In this document: positions 1 through 6,701 of the stretch, piece after piece
Numbering within the stretch: position 1 is the stretch's first letter
Layout: each line of letters begins with the position of its first letter
NCBI GenBank assembly: GCA_020847775.1
Contig: JADLBI010000102.1
Span: 1 to 7,632, forward strand
Length of the DNA: 7,632 nt
Direction: 5' to 3'
From: Opitutaceae bacterium
Lineage (GTDB): Bacteria > Verrucomicrobiota > Verrucomicrobiia > Opitutales > Opitutaceae
Position numbers and translations under genes: made by a program
The notes under the pieces: generated by a model
What the model was told of the DNA's origin: nothing
Seen by the model: the letters and a program-made list of their open reading frames with translations, nothing else
Database searches by the model: none

Positions 1-1
1 C

Positions 2-394
2 GCGCCGTCCCAAGTGGTGGTCTTCCCCACCGCGCGCATCACCTATCCTTGGCGCCTGCATCTCGCGCCGCGCAGCATGATCGGGCGCCATGTCACGATC
101 TATAATCTGGCCGATATCACCCTCGAATATGGTGCCAACGTCAGCCAAAACTGCCACCTCTGCGCCGGGACGCATGATTTCAACCAGTGGTCCATGCCGC
201 TGGTCGCCAAGCCCATCGTCATCGGTCGCAACGCTTGGGTCGCCGCCGATGTCTTCATCGGTCCCGGCGTCATCATCGGCGAGCTCTCCGTGATCGGCGC
301 GCGCTCGGTCGTCGTCAACGACATGCCCGCGCATATGGTTTGCGCCGGCAACCCCTGTCGCCCGCTCAAACCGCGCCTCGATCCCACCACCTGA
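2..394 (+). CDS. WcaF-like hexapeptide-repeat O-acetyltransferase (5' end cut by window)
   Basis: This is the C-terminal part of a left-handed beta-helix acyltransferase of the colanic-acid WcaF type. Members usually transfer acetyl from acetyl-CoA to a sugar hydroxyl of an exopolysaccharide or O-antigen in the cytoplasm. The frame is open from base 2, so the true start lies upstream. About 130 residues are visible; family members are about 180 residues, so roughly 50 are missing. Visible family marks are TARITYPWRL, VTIYNLADI, the GTHDF segment whose His is the likely catalytic base (GSHD in relatives), PIVIGRNAWVAADVFIGPGV with its hexapeptide periodicity, and the AGNPCRPLK terminus. A GTG at 14 lies in frame but is internal to the conserved fold, so it is not the start. 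The sugar acceptor cannot be read from sequence. The family call is firm; the acetyl donor and glycan substrate are inferred from the family and the glycan neighbours. Confidence 0.88.
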   Translation, partial: APSQVVVFPTARITYPWRLHLAPRSMIGRHVTIYNLADITLEYGANVSQNCHLCAGTHDFNQWSMPLVAKPIVIGRNAWVAADVFIGPGVIIGELSVIGARSVVVNDMPAHMVCAGNPCRPLKPRLDPTT

Positions 395-477
395 TCCACC
401 CCACTTTGTCCGGGAACCTCCAACCCTCCCCCGTCAATCCATCCGTCGTCACCGCGGGTTCGCGCACTCCGTTTCTC

Positions 478-1869
478 GTGGACCAAGATGAGCGCAAGGT
501 GGCATTGGCCTGCCTCTACCATGTCGCGTTGCTAGTCATCCTCGCCACTTGGGCCTTTGGTGGCATGGCGGATTGGGCGCGCACCTTGGTCAGCGTTTGG
601 GCATCGCTCGCGTTGCCGCTGTTGATCTGGAGCGTGCGCACCAGTATTCGCATCCGCAGTAGCGCGCCGCGCCAGCTCCACCTGCTATGGCCTTTGATCG
701 CGTTCAATCTCGTGGTGTTGGTTTCACTGGCCTTTCCCGGTTTCCGCACCGGCTACTACGGCGACGAGTTGCTCTACATCCGCAACCTGGTGTCGCCGTG
801 GCTCCCCAGTAGCGCCAGACCGGCCATCACCCTCGGAGCGCTCTGGCTTTTCAACGGAGTTTATCTAAGCGCCTTCAACCTCCTTTTGTCCGCGCGCAGC
901 CGCCACACGTTGCGCGCCCTGCTGTTTATAATTGTATTCAATGCCCTGGCCTTGGCCGTATTCGGGACGTTTCAAAAGCTCACCCACGCCGACGGGCTTT
1001 ACTTCGGCCTGCAACCTTCGCCTCAACCGCGCTTCTTCGCCTCCTTCATCTACCACAACCACTGGGGCGCGTTTTGCGTCCTGATGATCGCGGCCGGATT
1101 CGGACTGTTTTTCCACCATGTGCACCGGCACACCATTCGCGAACTCGCGCGGACTCCGGCGATTTTCGCGCTGCTAACGGTTCTCGCCATCGCCCTCACC
1201 ATCCCGATGAGTGGCTCGCGCTCTTGCACGATCATCGCTCTACTGCTCTTGGGTGGCGCCGCCCTGCATTGGATGGGAATCATGCGCAGACGGCACCGGA
1301 CTTTCGGTGGACGGTCCTCTTCCGCATTGCTGGGATTGGCCGTCTTAATCGGGTTGATCGCGGTTTCCTATCCACTCGCTAAACCCGCGATCCAAGAGCG
1401 TCTCCGCGACACGCGCCACCAAGTCGAACAGACCCGGCATTCCGACTCGCTCAACTCCCGTCTGGTTCTATATCGCGACACCTGGCACATGGCGCGCGAC
1501 CGACTCCTCTTCGGCTGGGGCTTGGCCTCATTCCCCAACGTTTTCACCATCTACAACACCCAAAACCGCGGCACCGCCGACAATCTGCCGCATTATTATC
1601 ACGACGCGCATAACGACTGGCTCCAGACCTTGGCGGAGCTGGGCATCGTCGGCGCGGTGCTGCTCGCATTATGCGCCGTGCTGCCGTTTTGGCGGTTTCG
1701 CCACGTGGTCGGTCGCAGCTTTATATCGCTTTACCTGCTCTGCGGATGCGCCGTGCTATTGCTCTATGCCTGGGTCGAGTTTCCCTTCGGCAATGTCGCG
1801 GTCGGCATCTGTTATTGGTGTTCGTTCTTTCTGGCCTTGGGTTACGGACGTCTCGAGTCCGACCACTGA
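478..1869 (+). CDS. O-antigen ligase / Wzy-type polysaccharide polymerase membrane protein
   Basis: Predicted inner-membrane protein of the Wzy_C/O-antigen ligase superfamily, which joins lipid-linked glycans to an acceptor (ligase) or to each other (polymerase) on the periplasmic side. From a GTG at 478 it has 463 residues, with about twelve hydrophobic segments (for example near 12-30, 68-86, 116-137, 145-163, 188-212, 228-265, 282-300, 386-404, 413-455). Family marks are FFASFIYHNHWGAF (187-199), the SGSRS segment with a conserved-type Arg (R248) at the edge of a helix, and the large loop ending in HDAHNDWLQTLAELG (375-389), which holds the conserved His. The start is uncertain. The frame stays open back into the preceding gene; in-frame candidates are TTG 406 (487 residues, Pro/Ser-rich leader), GTG 478, GTG 499 and TTG 505, none with a clear Shine-Dalgarno. 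I chose 478 because it precedes a short charged segment (DQDERK) directly before the first membrane helix. Ligase and polymerase cannot be separated by sequence alone. Confidence 0.85.
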   Translation: MDQDERKVALACLYHVALLVILATWAFGGMADWARTLVSVWASLALPLLIWSVRTSIRIRSSAPRQLHLLWPLIAFNLVVLVSLAFPGFRTGYYGDELLYIRNLVSPWLPSSARPAITLGALWLFNGVYLSAFNLLLSARSRHTLRALLFIIVFNALALAVFGTFQKLTHADGLYFGLQPSPQPRFFASFIYHNHWGAFCVLMIAAGFGLFFHHVHRHTIRELARTPAIFALLTVLAIALTIPMSGSRSCTIIALLLLGGAALHWMGIMRRRHRTFGGRSSSALLGLAVLIGLIAVSYPLAKPAIQERLRDTRHQVEQTRHSDSLNSRLVLYRDTWHMARDRLLFGWGLASFPNVFTIYNTQNRGTADNLPHYYHDAHNDWLQTLAELGIVGAVLLALCAVLPFWRFRHVVGRSFISLYLLCGCAVLLLYAWVEFPFGNVAVGICYWCSFFLALGYGRLESDH

Positions 1870-1873
1870 CCGT

Positions 1874-2689
1874 ATGGTTTCTGTTGTTATCCTGACGCTC
1901 AACGAAGAGCGCGACCTGCCCCGTTGCCTCGCCAGCCTGCATGATTGCGACGACATCGTCGTGCTCGATTCCGGCTCAACTGATCGAACATCCGAAATCG
2001 CTCGCGAGGCCCAGGCCCGCGTCATCGTCAATCCGTTCAAGAACTTCGCTGTGCAGCGTAATTTTGCGCAGGAGCACATCGCCTTTCGGCATCCGTGGGT
2101 CATGCATCTCGACGCGGACGAGATGATGACCCCTGAGCTCTGGGCTGAATGCCTCGCGGTCGCGCAGGAAAACGATGGCGCCGTGGACGGCTACTGGATC
2201 GCACCGAAAATGATGTTCCACGGCCGCTGGATTCCGCACTGCACCGACTACCCGGCCTATCAGGCGCGACTCGTCCGTGCCCCGCGTTTCCGCTTCATCG
2301 AGGTCGGCCACGGGCAACGGGAGGCCCCGGACATGCGCCTGCGGCCTCTGCGGGCCAATTACCTGCATGATCTGTCCTCCGGCGGTGATGAGGACTGGTT
2401 GGCCAAACACCGCCGTTACGCCCAGGCCGAGGCCCGTGAACAAAGACAAGACCTCGCCGCCGGTGGTTTCAGTGAACTCTTTGCCAAGGACGCTCTCCGG
2501 CGGCGGCGGGCGCTCAAGCGTCTGTCTTTCAAACTCCCTTGCCGACCCTGGCTGCGCTTCGCTTACCAATACGTATTGCGCGGCGGATTTCTCGATGGCG
2601 CGCCCGGCTGGCGCTACTGCCGACTGCTCATGCGTTACGAGCAATTCATCGACGAGGCGAAGCGATCCTTTAACCGCGCCGCAAGCTGA
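1874..2689 (+). CDS. GT2 family glycosyltransferase, WaaE/KdtX-like
   Basis: A 271-residue cytoplasmic or membrane-associated GT-A glycosyltransferase that would add one sugar from a nucleotide-sugar donor to the growing lipid-linked glycan. The N-terminus MVSVVILTLNEERDLPRCL is the classic GT2 opening strand. DSGSTD (32-37) is the nucleotide-binding turn, and LDADE (79-83) contains the metal-binding DxD-type motif. The NPFKNFAVQRNFA segment (53-65) and the C-terminal YVLRGGFLDGAPG segment (233-245) resemble the WaaE/KdtX beta-1,4-glucosyltransferase subgroup known from lipopolysaccharide core synthesis. The ATG at 1874 is chosen because it begins the conserved strand exactly and lies 4 bases after the previous stop; the frame is open upstream, but that part overlaps the preceding membrane gene in another frame. 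The next gene begins 2 bases after its stop, which indicates co-transcription. Donor sugar and linkage are not determined. Confidence 0.9.
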   Translation: MVSVVILTLNEERDLPRCLASLHDCDDIVVLDSGSTDRTSEIAREAQARVIVNPFKNFAVQRNFAQEHIAFRHPWVMHLDADEMMTPELWAECLAVAQENDGAVDGYWIAPKMMFHGRWIPHCTDYPAYQARLVRAPRFRFIEVGHGQREAPDMRLRPLRANYLHDLSSGGDEDWLAKHRRYAQAEAREQRQDLAAGGFSELFAKDALRRRRALKRLSFKLPCRPWLRFAYQYVLRGGFLDGAPGWRYCRLLMRYEQFIDEAKRSFNRAAS

Positions 2690-2691
2690 CC

Positions 2692-3888
2692 ATGGCGCGC
2701 GTGATATTCATCAATCGTTTCTACTGGCCCGAGGAACCGGCCACGAGCCAGTTACTCACCGATCTGGCGCAATCCGCCGCGGCGTCCGGATTTCCGGTAA
2801 GCGTCATCACCAGCCGCCGCGGCGGTGATTCCCCGCGGCATGAAACGCATCGCGACGTTAAAATCCTGCGCGTGGGCTTCGCCCGACACGATCGGCGCAC
2901 CCCGGTGTTTCGCATGCTGGATTTCGCCAGCTTCATGTTCGCGGCCCTCTGGCGGTTGTGGCGCGAAGTCCGGGGCGGCGACACCGTTGTCATCCTGACC
3001 GATCCGCCGCTGTTTGGCGCGCTGGCCGCTCCACTGCTGGATTGGCGCGACGCCCGCGTCATTCACTGGGTGCAGGATATTTATCCGGAAGTCGCCATCG
3101 CCCTGACCGGCCAGCGTTGGCTCCGCTTGCTCCAACCTTGGCGCAATCACACCTGGCGACGGGCCGACCACTGCGTGACGCTCGGTTCCGACATGGCTGC
3201 GGTTTTGCTCCAAGCCGGCGTCGCGTCGGATCGCCTGAACGTTATTCCCAACTGGGCGCCCGAAGGATTGGCCGAAGCACCCGAGGCTGATTGCGCCCGC
3301 GTCAAAACCGACTGGGGCGTGGCTGGAAAATTTATCGTGCTCTACTCCGGCAACCTCGGCCTCGTGCACGATCTCATGCCGGTGCTTCGGGTCGCGGAAG
3401 CCCTCAAGGACAATCCCGCCATCGCCTTGGTCTTCGTCGGACACGGCGGCCAACACGACGCTCTGCGGCGCGCCGCGCATGAACGTGGACTGTCCAATAT
3501 CACGTTCCAACCGCCGCAACCGCGGACCCGCCTCGGCGCGGCGCTCTCGGCCGGTGATTTGCATTGGGTCACGCTCAAGCCCGGCTGTGAATCCTGTGTG
3601 ATGCCCAGCAAATTGCACGGCATCCTCGCCGTGGCGCGACCGGTGCTCTTTATCGGACCGAAATCCTCCGCCCTGTTTCGCCAAATCGAAGCGGAAAACC
3701 TCGGACTCAGTTTCACGCGGGACCAAACCACGGAGGCTGCCGCCGCCATCCTCGCCTTGAAAAACGATCCCGCCCGCCGCGCCGCCATGGCGGCTCAGGC
3801 CCGTGCGCACCATGGCGCAACTGGATTCGCCACCTCGCGTGACGCGTGGTTAAATCTGCTTGGCCGCGCCCCGGCCCCGCGCCAATAA
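2692..3888 (+). CDS. GT4 family glycosyltransferase, WbuB-like
   Basis: A 398-residue GT-B glycosyltransferase, probably acting on the cytoplasmic face to extend the lipid-linked repeat unit. The N-terminal acceptor-side domain opens with RVIFINRFYWPEEPATSQLL (3-22), typical of WbuB-type enzymes, and continues through ILTDPPLFG (101-109) and HWVQDIYPE (125-133). The linker VIPNWAPEG (184-192) leads to the C-terminal donor domain, with VLYSGNLGLVHD (216-227) and VFVGHGG (247-253). The donor-site region has GCESCVMPSKLHGILA (298-313). As I recall for this subgroup, the PSK-containing segment stands where many GT4 enzymes have a second Glu, so the lack of a strict EX7E pair is not a defect. The ATG at 2692 follows the previous stop by 2 bases, and the following gene starts 11 bases after this stop. 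Donor and acceptor sugars cannot be assigned; WbuB itself is linked to N-acetylfucosamine transfer, but I do not extend that here. Confidence 0.9.
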   Translation: MARVIFINRFYWPEEPATSQLLTDLAQSAAASGFPVSVITSRRGGDSPRHETHRDVKILRVGFARHDRRTPVFRMLDFASFMFAALWRLWREVRGGDTVVILTDPPLFGALAAPLLDWRDARVIHWVQDIYPEVAIALTGQRWLRLLQPWRNHTWRRADHCVTLGSDMAAVLLQAGVASDRLNVIPNWAPEGLAEAPEADCARVKTDWGVAGKFIVLYSGNLGLVHDLMPVLRVAEALKDNPAIALVFVGHGGQHDALRRAAHERGLSNITFQPPQPRTRLGAALSAGDLHWVTLKPGCESCVMPSKLHGILAVARPVLFIGPKSSALFRQIEAENLGLSFTRDQTTEAAAAILALKNDPARRAAMAAQARAHHGATGFATSRDAWLNLLGRAPAPRQ

Positions 3889-3899
3889 CGACCCAACGC

Positions 3900-5276
3900 A
3901 TGGCAACAATTCGCCGCAGCACTGTCGGCCTGCTGATTCTGGACATCGTGTCGGTGGGCCTTTGCTTCAACCTCGCGCTCTATTTGCGCGGGTTGCAAAC
4001 CCCGGTATTCCTCCCGCTGCTCTTGCCCCTGCTGTTTTGCCTGGTCGCGATTTATCTCATCGATGGCTACAAGTCGGAAACCGACCTGATGAGCCTCGAC
4101 TACACCAGCCAGCACAGTATCGCGGTGCTGGCCGCCCTAGGCGCCACCCTGCTATTAACATTCGTGTTCGTGCCTCATGGCTACGAACTACAGGCCAGCC
4201 GCAGCGTGATCCTCTTCGCCTTCGCCGCCCTGGTGCCGGTGACGCTGGCTTATCGCCGGATTCATTACGCGCGCGCCTTGCGCGTGCGCGAAGTGCGCCA
4301 TGTCGTGTTTGCGGGCGACCTCGCCAGTTGCCTGAATTTCAAGCAGGAATGCGACAAGGTGGGCATCGGCTACCCGGTGATTTACGCGCAGGTCTTCGAC
4401 CACACCAACTCCTCCGCGCCGCCGTTCCCGTCCGGCGTCCAGATTGATTCGCGCGACTTTGAAAGCATCCTCACCGAAATCGAGACCGAACGCCTGCCCG
4501 TGCAGGCCATCGTGCTGCGCGAATCGAGTCGTTCCCTCCCGGAGGCAATTGCCCAACGCCTGATGCGCTTGTATTTCAACGGGGTGCCCACCTACACGCT
4601 GGAGCTGTTTCATCAGGTTTACTGGCGAAAAATCCCTCTCTACCGGCTCAACCAGACGTGGCTCTTTCAAGAAGGCTTCCCCATCGCCCGGGAACCGGTG
4701 TTCGAACGCGTCAAGCGCGCCGGTGACGTGATCTTGTCCGCTCTCGCGCTCATTCTCACCAGTCCCGTCATCCTGCTTTGCGGCATCGCCGTTTGGTGCG
4801 AGGACCGCGGCTCAATGTTCTTCACCCAAAACCGCGTGGGCCGAAACCGCGGGTTGTTCCGCATCGTCAAATTGCGCACGATGCGCGCGCCCCGCCCCAA
4901 CGACAGCCGCTACACCGCCGAGGGCGACGCGCGCATCACCAAAGTCGGCCGCTTCCTGCGCGTTTCCCGCCTCGATGAATTGCCCCAGTTATGGAACGTC
5001 CTGCGCGGCGACATGAGCCTGATCGGGCCGCGCGCCGAATGGGACGCCTTGGTGCGGGATTACGAGCAAGCCATCCCTTGCTACCATTTCCGCCACTTGG
5101 TCAAACCCGGCATCACCGGTTGGGCCCAAGTCAACTATCCCTACGGCTCCAATCTGGAGGACACAATTCGCAAGCTCGAATACGACCTCTACTACATCCG
5201 GCATTTCTCGTTCCTGCTCGATGCCGCCATCGTGCTGAAAACCATCCACCTCATGTTGTTTGGCAAAGGCCGTTGA
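3900..5276 (+). CDS. Polyprenyl glycosylphosphotransferase (initiating sugar transferase, WcaJ/EPS type)
   Basis: A 458-residue inner-membrane enzyme that would start glycan assembly by moving a sugar-1-phosphate from a nucleotide sugar to undecaprenyl phosphate. Four hydrophobic segments lie near 9-29, 37-55, 73-91 and 102-117. A cytoplasmic middle domain follows (about 133-250), then the membrane-anchoring helix (about 275-298) and the catalytic domain. Catalytic-domain marks are FFTQNRVGRNRGLFRIVKLR (307-326) plus TM, RLDELPQLWNVLRGDMSLIG (357-376) with the likely catalytic Asp-Glu pair at 359-360, GPRAEW (376-381) and VKPGITGWAQVNYPYG (401-416). The LFGKGR end resembles large EPS-type members, including the exosortase/PEP-CTERM-associated subgroup as I recall it. 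ATG 3900 is preferred: the in-frame GTG at 3846 would overlap the preceding gene and add a Pro-rich leader before the first helix. The middle domain has FAGD where relatives carry a glycine-rich nucleotide loop. The first sugar is not determined. Confidence 0.93.
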   Translation: MATIRRSTVGLLILDIVSVGLCFNLALYLRGLQTPVFLPLLLPLLFCLVAIYLIDGYKSETDLMSLDYTSQHSIAVLAALGATLLLTFVFVPHGYELQASRSVILFAFAALVPVTLAYRRIHYARALRVREVRHVVFAGDLASCLNFKQECDKVGIGYPVIYAQVFDHTNSSAPPFPSGVQIDSRDFESILTEIETERLPVQAIVLRESSRSLPEAIAQRLMRLYFNGVPTYTLELFHQVYWRKIPLYRLNQTWLFQEGFPIAREPVFERVKRAGDVILSALALILTSPVILLCGIAVWCEDRGSMFFTQNRVGRNRGLFRIVKLRTMRAPRPNDSRYTAEGDARITKVGRFLRVSRLDELPQLWNVLRGDMSLIGPRAEWDALVRDYEQAIPCYHFRHLVKPGITGWAQVNYPYGSNLEDTIRKLEYDLYYIRHFSFLLDAAIVLKTIHLMLFGKGR

Positions 5277-5294
5277 AACAACGCGGCTGCCGCG
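5271..5294 (+). other. Two overlapping small inverted repeats at the sugar transferase/oxidoreductase junction
   Basis: CGTTG-AAA-CAACG (5271-5283) and CGCGG-CTG-CCGCG (5282-5294) are two perfect 5-bp inverted repeats that share bases 5282-5283, so the RNA could fold only one fully at a time. The first spans the TGA stop of the sugar transferase (5274-5276). No T-run follows, so this is not a standard intrinsic terminator. Short GC-rich repeats of this size arise easily by chance; a role in messenger stability or in tuning the downstream gene is only a possibility. Confidence 0.25.
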
Positions 5295-5306
5295 CACATT
5301 ACCTGA

Positions 5307-6701
5307 ATGAAAGAGTATGATTTTGCCGTGATCGGCGGCGGCTCCGCCGGCTTCAACGCCGCCCGCACCGCGGTCGCCCTCGGCCTCAAGACCGCGGTCA
5401 TTGATGGCGCCCGCCAACTCGGCGGCCTGTGCATCCTCCAGGGCTGCATGCCTTCCAAAACATTGCTCTTCGTCGCGGAATCGCTCCACCACGCCAGACA
5501 AAGCGCCAAACTCGGCCTGCGTATCTCATCAGCCAAAGCGGACATGCCGACGATTCACGCCCGCAAAAATCGCATCATCGGCGACTTTGCCGGCTATCGC
5601 CGCAAGCAACTTAGGGGCGGAAAATTTGATCTCGTGCAACAACACGCCCGATTCCTCGATTCGCATACCGTGGCATTAAGCGACGGCGCGATCCTGCGCG
5701 CCAGACACTTCCTGATCGGCACGGGCTCGAGGGTCAGTATTCCCGATATCCCGGGCCTGAAGGAAGCCAACTGCTGGACCAGCGATGATGTGCTGGAACT
5801 GGATTTCATTCCCAAGAGCATCATCATTCTCGGCGGCGGTATCGTGGCCTGCGAGCTCGCCCAGATGCTCAATCGCTTCGGGACCAAGGTAACGCTCATT
5901 CAACGCAGCCCGAATATCCTGCGCGATCATTCCGCCGAAGCGTCTATCGTCGTGCGGCGGGCCTTTGCCGATGAAGGCATCGAACTTTTCACCGCGACGA
6001 AATTGCAGTCGGTGCGACGAACGCGCGCCGGATTTGTCGTCACCTTCAACCACAACGGCCAGACGGTGACCCGCCGGGCCGCCTATTGTCTCAATGCGCT
6101 CGGCCGCAGCCCGAACACGGACCAACTCAATCTCGCCGCCGCTGGCGTGAAGACCCGTGACAACGGCCAAATCGTCACCAATCGCTGGCAACAGACCAGC
6201 ATGCCTCATATCTACGCAGCGGGGGATTGTTCCGGCCCGCATGAAATCGTGCACATCGCCATCCAGCAAGGCGAACTGGCGGCCCGGCACACCGCCGGCG
6301 TGAAAAAACTCAAACCCGTTAATTACGACCTGCTGCTCAATGTCGTGTTCACCGATCCGCAGCTTGCCACCATCGGCCGCTTGGAAAGCGGGCTGCGGGA
6401 GAAAGGCGTCCCCTATCTGGCCGCGTCGTATCCGTTCAATGACCACGGCAAATCCATCCTAATGGAGGCCAATTATGGCTACGTGAAGGTGGTCGCGGCC
6501 CCCAAGACCGGCCGCATCCTCGGCGCGGAGATCGTCGGCAAAGACGCCGGCGAACTCATCCATTGTTTCTCCGCCCCGCTGGCGATGCGCGCCACCGTGT
6601 TCGATATGCTCAACGCCCCTTGGTATCACCCCACCCTCGCCGAGATCATCACCTACCCGCTCGAAGAAATCGCCGAGCGGATCAATGACGCCGAACCATG
6701 A
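5307..6701 (+). CDS. FAD-dependent pyridine nucleotide-disulfide oxidoreductase (lipoamide dehydrogenase/glutathione reductase superfamily)
   Basis: A 464-residue soluble flavoprotein of usual family length. It begins with the FAD-binding strand YDFAVIGGGSAG (4-15), followed by the redox-active pair C42 and C47 in GGLCILQGCMPSK. A second FAD contact is HIYAAGDCSG (301-310). The NAD(P) domain has GGGIVACE (176-183) and then LIQRSPNILR (197-206), and the C-terminal dimerisation domain ends with HPTLAE, giving the His-Glu dyad H441/E446. Cys pair plus dyad imply reduction or oxidation of a disulfide substrate. It is not a good mercuric reductase, since the C-terminal Cys pair is absent, and not an SthA-type transhydrogenase, which lacks the Cys pair. 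R200 and R206 align with the NADPH-binding R198 and R204 of E. coli glutathione reductase, so I infer NADPH use. The ATG at 5307 begins the conserved strand, 30 bases after the preceding stop. The disulfide substrate is unknown; public pipelines may label it dihydrolipoyl dehydrogenase. Confidence 0.92.
   Translation: MKEYDFAVIGGGSAGFNAARTAVALGLKTAVIDGARQLGGLCILQGCMPSKTLLFVAESLHHARQSAKLGLRISSAKADMPTIHARKNRIIGDFAGYRRKQLRGGKFDLVQQHARFLDSHTVALSDGAILRARHFLIGTGSRVSIPDIPGLKEANCWTSDDVLELDFIPKSIIILGGGIVACELAQMLNRFGTKVTLIQRSPNILRDHSAEASIVVRRAFADEGIELFTATKLQSVRRTRAGFVVTFNHNGQTVTRRAAYCLNALGRSPNTDQLNLAAAGVKTRDNGQIVTNRWQQTSMPHIYAAGDCSGPHEIVHIAIQQGELAARHTAGVKKLKPVNYDLLLNVVFTDPQLATIGRLESGLREKGVPYLAASYPFNDHGKSILMEANYGYVKVVAAPKTGRILGAEIVGKDAGELIHCFSAPLAMRATVFDMLNAPWYHPTLAEIITYPLEEIAERINDAEP

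Noticed and set aside
187..477. Upstream extension of the ligase-like gene to an ATG at 187
   Set aside because: The extra residues up to 394 are Arg/His-rich and are the acetyltransferase read in another frame, with no hydrophobic or conserved character.
927..932. Perfect TATAAT hexamer inside the ligase-like gene
   Set aside because: It lies in Ile/Val-coding bases of a membrane helix, and no -35-like hexamer is found 16-18 bases upstream (the nearest TTGCGC is only 11 bases away).
1766..1873. Upstream start for the GT2 gene at 1766
   Set aside because: It would overlap the ligase-like gene by about 100 bases and add a non-conserved leader before the MVSVVILTLN strand that normally begins GT2 proteins.
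1976..2644. A 222-codon open frame on the minus strand opposite the GT2 gene
   Set aside because: No family motif, and it sits fully within a confident gene; explained by GC-rich codon bias.
2752..3813. A 353-codon open frame on the minus strand opposite the GT4 gene
   Set aside because: It lies wholly opposite a well-conserved glycosyltransferase, has no recognisable domain, and has a His/Arg/Gly/Gln-rich composition typical of antisense frames in GC-rich DNA.
4268..4298. GCGC-rich near-palindromic stretch in the sugar transferase
   Set aside because: It encodes an Arg/Ala-rich segment (ARALRVREVR), and the repeats follow from GC-rich codons.
5676..6446. A 256-codon open frame on the minus strand opposite the oxidoreductase
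   Set aside because: It mirrors the coding periodicity of the flavoprotein and shows no motif of its own.
5307..6701. Mercuric reductase assignment for the oxidoreductase
   Set aside because: There is no N-terminal metal-binding domain and no C-terminal Cys pair, and the His-Glu dyad typical of disulfide substrates is present instead.
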